From DATEOR01 sp035273885 (GTDB lineage Bacteria > Actinomycetota > Thermoleophilia > Gaiellales > Gaiellaceae), in assembly GCA_035273885.1 (NCBI GenBank), contig DATEOR010000023.1:1-11115 (forward strand): a stretch of 11,115 nucleotides of DNA, read 5' to 3'. The notes under the pieces were generated by a model that worked only from the letters and a program-made list of their open reading frames with translations, had not been told where the DNA came from and searched no databases. A program made the position numbers and the translations under genes. Positions 1-5,415 of the stretch are shown one piece after another. Numbering within the stretch: position 1 is the stretch's first letter; each line of letters begins with the position of its first letter.

Positions 1-192
1 CTGCCCTCGCCGATCTACGACACGTACGTCGAGGCGCCAACGCTCTGGGGGCTCGACCCCATCGAGGACCAGCAGATCGGCGGGACGCTCATGGCGGTGA
101 GCGAAGCGATCGTGTTCTTCGGGCTGCTCGCGTACTTCTTCGTTCGCTTCATGGCCGAGGAGGAGGCGGGCTACAGTCACGGGGATGCCTGA
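1..192 (+). CDS. ctaG: CtaG-like cytochrome c oxidase assembly protein, C-terminal fragment
   Basis: The open frame enters from the left edge and gives 63 residues before TGA at 190-192. It contains GLDPIEDQQIGG (residues 17-28), which resembles the LSPLEDQQL(A/G)G segment of the caa3-type oxidase assembly factor CtaG. A hydrophobic helix follows (about residues 31-51, AIVFFGLLAYFFVRF), then a short acidic, cytoplasmic-looking tail. CtaG-family proteins are multi-pass membrane proteins needed for maturation of the copper site of haem-copper oxidases. The family call rests on a short tail only. If correct, it implies an aerobic respiratory chain. The last 8 bases overlap the start of tag. The start and most of the gene lie outside the window. 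Confidence 0.6.
   Translation: MPSPIYDTYVEAPTLWGLDPIEDQQIGGTLMAVSEAIVFFGLLAYFFVRFMAEEEAGYSHGDA
172..177 (+). promoter_or_regulatory. Possible -10 element of a leaderless tag promoter
   Basis: TACAGT lies seven bases before the tag ATG, inside the end of the upstream gene. A TAnnnT hexamer at this distance would put the transcript start at or next to the start codon, as is common for leaderless actinobacterial mRNAs. The nearest purine-rich stretch (GAGGAGG, about 160-167) is too far from the ATG for a normal ribosome binding site. No convincing -35 was seen. The same hexamer recurs at 10551. Confidence 0.35.
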
Positions 193-763
193 GGGGCGCT
201 GCGCCTGGGTGCCGGAGGGAGACCCGCTCTACGTCGCCTACCACGACGAGGAATGGGGAGTCCCGTCGCGCGACGAACGGCACCTCTTCGAGATGCTCGT
301 CCTGGAGGGCGCGCAGGCCGGGCTGTCCTGGTCGACGATCCTCCACAAGCGCGAGGGCTACCGGAAGGCATTCATGGGCTTCGACGCGGAGAGGGTGGCG
401 CGTTTCGGGCCGAAGGACGTCGAGCGGCTCATGGGCGACGCGGGCATCGTCCGGAACCGGCTGAAAATCGAGTCCTCGATCGCGAACGCGCAGGCGGTGC
501 TGGAGACCGGAGGCCTGAGTGACCTCGTGTGGAGCTTCGTCGGCGGCGAGCCGAAGGCCAACGCCTGGCGAACGATTGCCGAGATCCCGGCAGAGACCGA
601 TGAGTCGAAGGCGATGAGTAAAGAGCTCAAGCGCCGCGGCTTCCGCTTCGTCGGCCCGACGGTCTGCTACGCGTTCATGCAGGCGTGCGGCCTCGTGAAC
701 GACCACACGACCGACTGCTTCAGGTTCCGTTCCTCCCCGGGAACCTCTCGGCGGCGCGCCTGA
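185..763 (+). CDS. tag: DNA-3-methyladenine glycosylase I (Tag)
   Basis: This 192-residue protein matches the full length of Tag, the base-excision repair enzyme that removes 3-methyladenine from alkylated DNA. Family landmarks are in order: the N-terminal CAWVPEGDPLYVAYHDEEWG, the base-recognition stretch LEGAQAGLSW (40-49; Glu41 and Trp49 correspond to E. coli Glu38 and Trp46), the DAGIVRNRLKI helix, and the C-terminal FMQACGLVNDHTTDC. The four zinc ligands of the HhH-superfamily Tag fold are present: Cys6, His20, His174 and Cys178. The ATG overlaps the upstream stop by 8 bases, and a possible leaderless promoter sits just before it. The last 14 codons after Cys178 lie antisense to the end of grdA, so the two genes converge with a 44-base overlap. 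The tail FRFRSSPGTSRRRA is probably not conserved. Confidence 0.96.
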   Translation: MPEGRCAWVPEGDPLYVAYHDEEWGVPSRDERHLFEMLVLEGAQAGLSWSTILHKREGYRKAFMGFDAERVARFGPKDVERLMGDAGIVRNRLKIESSIANAQAVLETGGLSDLVWSFVGGEPKANAWRTIAEIPAETDESKAMSKELKRRGFRFVGPTVCYAFMQACGLVNDHTTDCFRFRSSPGTSRRRA

Positions 764-1184
764 CCTGGTCGACGTCGAGCGTCATCTCGAGCAAGCCGAC
801 CTGCTCGTCGTAGACGCCGGGATCGACCTGCTGCTTGACGTCCTCCTCGAGGATGTGAACGACGGGGAGCCCCAACTGGACTCCTGCCAGTGAACCCACG
901 TAGGCCGGGTCTCCGAGCGTGAGAGTCTCGGCCGCGACCTCGAGCGCTTCGAGATCGGCGGCGCCGAGCACCACCACCACGTCTTCGGCCCCGTGCTCGT
1001 CGACCAGGCTCTTGATCCGATCCTGGTTCTCCGGGTCCATGGCCCCTGCAGCCGTTCAGACGAAGCACTCCGTCTCGACGAAGATCGGCTCGGCTCCCGC
1101 CGAGCGCACGCACTCCGCGATCGCGGGGCCGGGCACGCCGTCCCGCTCGCCGAGCGCGATCACCTTCTTGCCGTCGAGCTTCAT
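720..1184 (-). CDS. grdA: Glycine/sarcosine/betaine reductase selenoprotein A (GrdA)
   Basis: GrdA is the small selenoprotein of the glycine/sarcosine/betaine reductase complex. It takes the carboxymethyl group from component B onto selenium and hands an acetyl group to component C, with thioredoxin restoring the reduced state. The frame starts at ATG 1184-1182 (MKLDGKKVIALGERDGVPGP), meets UGA at 1058-1056 in ETECFV-U-TAAGAMDPENQ, and continues to TGA at 722-720. The total is 154 residues with Sec43, close to the usual ~157 with Sec44. CFVUTAAGAMD is the family active-site signature. Downstream, LGAADLEALEVAAETLTLGD, SLAGVQLGLPV and DPGVYDEQVGLLEM also fit. A strong ribosome binding site (AAGGAGG at 1200-1194) precedes the ATG, which overlaps the trxA stop as ATGA. 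Conventional calling would split the gene at the UGA and report only 720-1040 or an unrelated fragment. Confidence 0.95.
1056..1058 (-). other. Selenocysteine UGA codon of grdA (Sec43)
   Basis: The in-frame TGA on the minus strand falls exactly where GrdA proteins carry selenocysteine (CFV-U-TAAGAMD), and the family sequence continues in the same frame on both sides. A bacterial SECIS hairpin is expected directly downstream. A short GGG/CCC stem with an 8-base loop can be drawn about 10-23 bases 3' of the UGA, perhaps closed further out by CUG/CAG, but this fold is weak evidence on its own. Insertion needs SelB, tRNA-Sec, SelA and SelD, none of which is in the window. Confidence 0.93.
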
Positions 1185-1507
1185 GCAGCGCCACCTCCTT
1201 TCAGCGTCGCGAATGCCTTTTCGACCTGCTCTCTCGACACCTCGCCGGAAAGCCGCTCCAGCTCCTCGCCGTCGCGCATCAAAATGTACGTCGGCAGCCC
1301 GAAGACGCGCAGCTCGCGGCACACGTCGCGGTTCTGGGTCGAGTCGACCTTGACGACGCGGACGGCGCCGTCTGCCTCCTCCTCCAGGCCCTTGATCGTC
1401 GGCATCATCTGGAGGCACGGCTGGCAGCGCGGGCCCCAGAAGTCGACGAACACGCTTCCCTCGCTCGTCAGCTCCCTGAAGGTCTCCGGTGTCGCATCGA
1501 CGGGCAT
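1181..1507 (-). CDS. trxA: Thioredoxin of the Grd cluster
   Basis: This 108-residue single-domain thioredoxin has VFVDFWGPRCQPC (residues 19-31; redox pair Cys28/Cys31), the strand VRVVKVDSTQN and the cis-proline loop FGLPTYIL (Pro72). Thioredoxin is the electron donor to glycine reductase in clostridia, where a dedicated trxA normally lies in the grd cluster, so its place between grdC and grdA supports that role. The active site reads CQPC rather than the CGPC of housekeeping thioredoxins, as is common for specialised ones. The ATG at 1507-1505 follows the grdC stop by only two bases, and its ribosome binding site (AAAGGAG) lies inside the end of grdC. The stop overlaps the grdA start as ATGA. 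No thioredoxin reductase gene is in the window. Confidence 0.93.
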   Translation of the reverse strand: MPVDATPETFRELTSEGSVFVDFWGPRCQPCLQMMPTIKGLEEEADGAVRVVKVDSTQNRDVCRELRVFGLPTYILMRDGEELERLSGEVSREQVEKAFATLKGGGAA

Positions 1508-1509
1508 CC

Positions 1510-2820
1510 TCACTCCTTTCCTTGCTCCAGTAACACTGACATGCCGTCGGCCAGCTCGGTCATGCGGCCGAGGAAGAGCGACCCCTTGGCGACGAGCATG
1601 GTCGAGCCGATCTCGCCGGAGCGCAATGCCGCGAGCCCGTGCGGGAGCCACGGCACCGCCGAAGCGACGTGGCCCTGCGTCGGCGAGAAGCCGGGGAGGC
1701 CGCGCTCGCGTTCGAAGCCGTCGAGCCTCTCCCGCTCCAGCTCTCCCCGTTTCACGGCGAGCGCACCGATGAGCTTGTAGTTCCTCTGCGGCACGTTGCC
1801 CGCCCCGGCCGGCTCCGTGATCTCGGGATCGTGGAGCTCGGTGGCGTAGCGGTCGACGTCGAGAATGCTCCGGCCGAGGCGGCCGAGCGGTTCGACGACC
1901 AGGTCTTCGAGAACGGCTTGCTGCGCGGAGCCCGAGCCCACGCGGTGCCGCCCGACGGCGTCGAGGCGGATCGTCGGCGCCCCGCCTCCGGGCGGGCCGA
2001 CGAGAATCGCGAGCCCGGCGAGCACGTCCTCGAGCACGGGCACGTCGTTGCGTAGGGCGCCCGCGAACTTCATCCCGAGCTTGGCAAGCGAGCCGCCGGC
2101 GACGACGGCGACGTGCTCGTAGACGCCCGAGCTGACGAGGGACGCCGCGACGACCAGTGCGTGAATCGGTCCCGCGCAGAACGCCTTCACGTCGGAACCG
2201 GACGCGTTCACGCAGCCGGCCTGCTCGGCGATCGCCTTGCCGAGGTTGCCTCCGCCGCGCTGGTAGCGGTCGCCCACCGCTTCCTCGCCGCAGCCGATCG
2301 CGTAGGCGAGGTCTGCGGACGGGTAGCCAGTGCGGGAGAGGAGGTGCTCCAACGCAAGCGCGCCCGTCGCTTTGCACGCGAGGTTCTCGAGGAGCACGCC
2401 GGCCGAGAGGCTCTCGTCGAGGTCGTGCGCGCGATCCATGATCCCGGCGTGGCTGCCGCTTCGGAAGAGGGGAAGCGCCCCGTCGGAAGCCTCGCGCCCG
2501 TCGAGATGGAGGAGCTGGAACTGGTCGGCCGCCTCCATCCGGGCGTAGAGCGCGTCCTGGTCGATGAAGACGCCGAAGGGACCTTCTCGCTTGGATTCGG
2601 CGAAGTTCCGCCACCACGGACGGTCGATCTCCCAGAGCGCCTCAGGTGCCAGGTTGCCGATGAAGACCTGGTGCGGCGGGTAGCCGAGCGCGTCGTCGAA
2701 GGCGCGAAGCGCAGGCTTGATCTCGTCGGCCGCGTCCTCGCGCGTCGGCTTCGAGCCATGGCGGACGAGGTCGGGGGCGTGCGCGAGAACGAGGCTGCAG
2801 CCGTGAATCGCGGCGCTCAC
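1510..2820 (-). CDS. grdC: Glycine/sarcosine/betaine reductase component C beta subunit (GrdC)
   Basis: GrdC is the thiolase/KAS-III-like subunit of component C, which works with GrdD to release the acetyl group as acetyl phosphate. Visible family blocks are HGCSLVLAHAPDLVRHG near the N-terminus, QVFIGNLAPEALWEI, the helix LLENLACKATGALALEHLL, GCGEEAVGDRYQRGGGN (Cys177), AFCAGPIHAL (Cys215), SPTQGHVASAVP and KGSLFLGRMTELADG near the C-terminus. GTG at 2820-2818 was chosen because GGGGGAG lies 8 bases upstream; a GTG 11 codons earlier (2853) lacks a good site. At 436 residues it is shorter than the ~510 I recall for clostridial GrdC and stops soon after the GRMT block, so the C-terminal helical extension is missing. 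No grdD follows; trxA begins two bases after the stop. Confidence 0.9.
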   Translation of the reverse strand: MSAAIHGCSLVLAHAPDLVRHGSKPTREDAADEIKPALRAFDDALGYPPHQVFIGNLAPEALWEIDRPWWRNFAESKREGPFGVFIDQDALYARMEAADQFQLLHLDGREASDGALPLFRSGSHAGIMDRAHDLDESLSAGVLLENLACKATGALALEHLLSRTGYPSADLAYAIGCGEEAVGDRYQRGGGNLGKAIAEQAGCVNASGSDVKAFCAGPIHALVVAASLVSSGVYEHVAVVAGGSLAKLGMKFAGALRNDVPVLEDVLAGLAILVGPPGGGAPTIRLDAVGRHRVGSGSAQQAVLEDLVVEPLGRLGRSILDVDRYATELHDPEITEPAGAGNVPQRNYKLIGALAVKRGELERERLDGFERERGLPGFSPTQGHVASAVPWLPHGLAALRSGEIGSTMLVAKGSLFLGRMTELADGMSVLLEQGKE

Positions 2821-2846
2821 AGTCGACGCTCCCCCGTGTGGCTTCT

Positions 2847-2863
2847 GGCGCACTCAGCGCGCC
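2847..2863 (-). other. Small inverted repeat in the grdB-grdC gap
   Basis: The 109-base gap between grdB and grdC (2821-2929) is the only sizeable break inside the cluster. On the transcribed strand it holds GGCGC-GCTGAGT-GCGCC, a 5-base-pair stem with a 7-base loop, ending 26 bases before the chosen grdC GTG and spanning the alternative GTG at 2853. It could be an mRNA processing or translation-tuning hairpin, or chance in GC-rich DNA. I see no confident promoter or small gene in this gap. Confidence 0.25.
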
Positions 2864-2929
2864 ACATTTGCGTCTTGGAGGGATACGCTCGAAGCGGGTG
2901 GAGGCGTGGGGTGGCCCCCGAAGAAAACC

Positions 2930-4201
2930 TCACTCCTCGACCTCCCAGACCGTGTTCGGCTCGACGTCGGTCTCGAGCATGTCGAGCGCCCGTTCGACAA
3001 TGCGCCGCCGCTCGCCCTCGTCGACGCCGAAGGGATGGGTGATCGCCGGCCCGCGCACGATGCGGTTCGCTCCGATCATCGTCGCCACAGTGGGCAAAGA
3101 CGTCACATAGACCGCCGGTATTCCCGCCCGCTCGATCTCCTTCGCCAGCACTGCACCGCAGCGCGTGCCCGTCCCTCAGGTGCCGGAGAGGAGCACCGCC
3201 TGCACCCCTGCGTCGCGAAGCTCGGCCGCGATCTCCTGACCGAACCTGGTCGCGACCACGACCGGCGTGCCGTTCCCGGTCGTCGTGTAGAGCGACTCGT
3301 GGACGCGGCCTAAACGGCCTGCTCGCTCGAGCCCGCGGACGGTGTCGAGCGGGACGAGACGGTTGGGATCCTCGTTCGCGAGGGTGACGTCGAAGCCGCC
3401 GTGCACCGACTCGTAGCGCCCCGAAGCGAGCGTGTCCGCGCCCGCGAGGTCGTAGCGGAACCAGCCCTGCGCCCGCACGGACTGCAGGTGATCGGGATTT
3501 CCCTGCGGCACGCAGCCGGCCTCGGTGACGAGCGCCACGAGGGCCGAGGAGAGATCGGCGACCGGCGGCGGCGGCTCGACGCGGTCCATGTCCCCGCCCA
3601 CCTCGGTCTGCGTATCCCCGCGGAGCTTGGCGAGGAGAAGGCCGACGGCGCGCGCCGCGCCCGTCTTCTCGGCGACGTAGTTCCGCCGAAAGCCGCGGAC
3701 GAGATAGCCCTCTTCCGCTGCCGACCCGAGCTCCCGGCCCGTGGCGAGCGCCGAGGCAAGCGCGCCCAGTCGAGGAAGCGCGTCGCGCATGCCGGCGACG
3801 TTGACCGCGGTCGGGACGACGTACGCGGCCCCGGCCTCCGCGACGCCCGGGTTGTCCTCGTGCATGGCGGCGACCGAGGGGATCCCGCGCTCGGCCGCAG
3901 CCCCCGCAAGACGTGCGCAGGCATAGCCGTAGCGCCCCGACCCGAAAGCGGGGCCGGCCACGAGGACTTCCGGAGCCAGGTCGGCCACCATCTCGAGGAG
4001 CGCGGCGAGGGCGTCGGCCTCGTGCTCTGCAAAGTAGTCGTCGCCGCACGCCAGCGTCGCCACGATCTCGACGCCCTCGAGCTCGGCCTGCAGGCCGCGG
4101 CCCGGCCCGACCGCGCCGTCGAGCCGCGTCGGCGGCGTCTCGGCCTGCTCCTCCCCGCCCAGTCCGGCGAAGAACTGGTTCAGGTAGTGGACGGCCTTCA
4201 T
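2930..4201 (-). CDS. grdB: Glycine/sarcosine/betaine reductase component B selenoprotein (GrdB/GrdF/GrdI type)
   Basis: This is the selenocysteine-containing, substrate-specific subunit of component B. It works with the GrdE-type subunit to cleave the C-N bond of glycine or an N-methylated glycine and pass the carboxymethyl group to GrdA. The frame runs from ATG 4201-4199 through UGA at 3178-3176 to TGA at 2932-2930, giving 423 residues with Sec342. Family blocks are MKAVHYLNQFFAGLGGEEQA, LACGDDYFAEH, VAGPAFGSGRYGYACARL, AAMHEDNPGV, EEGYLVRGFRRNYV, VPQGNPDHL, ANEDPNRLVPLDTVRGLE, YTTTGNGTPV, SGT-U-GTGTRCGA and IGANRIVRGPAITHPFG. In clostridial GrdB the residue three after Sec is Cys, as I recall it; here it is Gly345, with Cys348 retained. 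The start overlaps the grdE stop as ATGA. The substrate (glycine, sarcosine or betaine) cannot be read from sequence alone. Conventional calling would split this gene at the UGA. Confidence 0.95.
3176..3178 (-). other. Selenocysteine UGA codon of grdB (Sec342)
   Basis: The minus-strand TGA sits at the conserved Sec position of GrdB-type proteins (SGT-U-GTGTRCGAVLAKEIE), with the frame and family similarity continuing 81 residues beyond it. Downstream, GCAC (bases 8-11 after the UGA) can pair with GUGC (20-23) across an 8-base loop, a plausible but short SECIS-like stem-loop. Confidence 0.93.
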
Positions 4202-5376
4202 TCCGTCCTCGCGCTCAGCGCCAGCTGGCCCATCTGGTTCGCCGCGCCCAGGTAGTTGCGCACCGGGATCGGGCCCGCGTTCGCTGCAGGCGTGCCGTCC
4301 AGGAGAAGGTCGCCGCCCAGCACGCGCTCGGGCACCCAGGCCTCCACAAGCTCCTCGACGTTCCCGGTCGAGACGATGGCGTCCGCCTCGCGCACCCAAT
4401 CGGTGAGGATCGGCTTCGTCGACTGGGGATCCGTCTCCTCGGCGAGGACGACAGTCGTGCGGATGGCTGCCTGCTCGCAGGCACGGCACGTGAGCATGAC
4501 GTCGGTGTGCGAGTTGCCGCCCGCGTCGGTCGTGATCACGACGCCGTCGGCGCCGAGATCGCCCGCGACCGCGGCCGCTCGTTCCGCGGCGCGCTGCTTG
4601 TCGGCCGCGCTCTGCTCGTAGCCGCGCATGAGGACAACGCCCGCGAAGCGCAGCGACTTCCCGTGCTCGCCGTAGAGCGTGCGGATGAGCTCGTTGCGCT
4701 GGAAGAACCAGGTCGGATTGCGCATACCCGCCCAGTGATACTCGCCGCAGGTGACCGCGCCGTCGAGGATCTCGGCCGGGTCGACCGCGCGGGGCAGGCC
4801 GGCCTCGCCAGCAGGAGTCCCGTAGACATACTGGATGTACAGCGGGCCGAGATCGGAGATCTGGATCAGGGCCGCGACCGCGGGCAGGCTCTTGTCAGCG
4901 GTGCCGAGCTCGAGCCGCTCGACCTCGCCGGGCTCTCCCTCGAGGGTCCCGCGCGCGACCTCTTCGGCGACCGAAAGCGTCGTTTGCCGTGCCCGAGCAT
5001 CGATCTCGACGTGGCCGCCGCCGCTCGGCGCGAAGGTGAGGACGACCGCCGTCATGTCGGCGAAGGGCGTGAGTGCCGCGCCCGGGCCGCCGAGATCCAC
5101 GATGGACTCCTGCTCGTGCAGCGGCCGTTCCTCCCCCGGGAAGTCGAGGCACGAGAGGACCACAACGCCGTCGAGGCGGTTCGTCCGTCCCTCCCCTGCT
5201 CGCCCATCGGTGGGAAAGGCCGCGCGTCCATCGGGCCGGATGCGCGGCTCGACCGCATCGAGCACGTGGGTCACGCGCACGGACGAGCCCGGCGGCACGA
5301 TCTCCACGCCCACGCCTTCGACCGCCTCGGGCTCGCGCAAAAGGTCGGCGGAGAAGGTTGCGAGCTCCCAGGCCAT
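4198..5376 (-). CDS. grdE: Glycine/sarcosine/betaine reductase component B proprotein (GrdE/GrdG/GrdH type)
   Basis: In clostridia GrdE is made as a proprotein that self-cleaves at an internal cysteine into two ~22-25 kDa chains, one bearing a pyruvoyl group that binds the amine substrate. This 392-residue protein has the family blocks: MAWELATF at the start, PPGSSVRVTHVLDAVEPRIR, ESIVDLGGPGAALTPF, LDGAVTCGEYHWAGMRNPTW, LYGEHGKSLRFAGVVLM, SAADKQRAAE, GADGVVITTDAGGNSHTD and the CxxC pair LTCRACEQ (Cys297/Cys300). The only cysteine near the processing site is Cys210 (VTC-GEY). Cleavage there would give fragments of 209 and 183 residues, but it is not aligned with the clostridial Asn-Cys as I recall it. 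ATG 5376 was chosen because family sequence begins there; TTG 5415, abutting the upstream stop, would add 13 residues. Neither has a clear ribosome binding site. The stop overlaps the grdB start. Confidence 0.9.
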   Translation of the reverse strand: MAWELATFSADLLREPEAVEGVGVEIVPPGSSVRVTHVLDAVEPRIRPDGRAAFPTDGRAGEGRTNRLDGVVVLSCLDFPGEERPLHEQESIVDLGGPGAALTPFADMTAVVLTFAPSGGGHVEIDARARQTTLSVAEEVARGTLEGEPGEVERLELGTADKSLPAVAALIQISDLGPLYIQYVYGTPAGEAGLPRAVDPAEILDGAVTCGEYHWAGMRNPTWFFQRNELIRTLYGEHGKSLRFAGVVLMRGYEQSAADKQRAAERAAAVAGDLGADGVVITTDAGGNSHTDVMLTCRACEQAAIRTTVVLAEETDPQSTKPILTDWVREADAIVSTGNVEELVEAWVPERVLGGDLLLDGTPAANAGPIPVRNYLGAANQMGQLALSARTE

Positions 5377-5415
5377 CAGGCTGCCGATTCTCCCGACCGC
5401 GGCGAGGGCCCGCAA

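Noticed and set aside
1056..1418. A separate short gene ending in ...ETECFV, with a second short gene beginning at 1040
   Set aside because: These are the two halves of grdA split at the Sec UGA; the part upstream of 1184 is an off-frame reading of trxA.
1181..2617. Apparent 478-residue minus-strand protein ending in a thioredoxin domain
   Set aside because: Only the last 108 residues are real. The upstream part is an off-frame reading of grdC, and the true start has its own ribosome binding site at 1507.
2113..3042. Open frame on the + strand opposite grdC and spanning the grdB-grdC gap
   Set aside because: It shows composition-driven sequence with no domain or start signal and runs through the ends of two well-supported minus-strand genes.
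2930..4201. grdB as a pseudogene interrupted by a nonsense codon
   Set aside because: The single stop is UGA exactly at the family selenocysteine position, the rest is intact, and grdA shows the same pattern.
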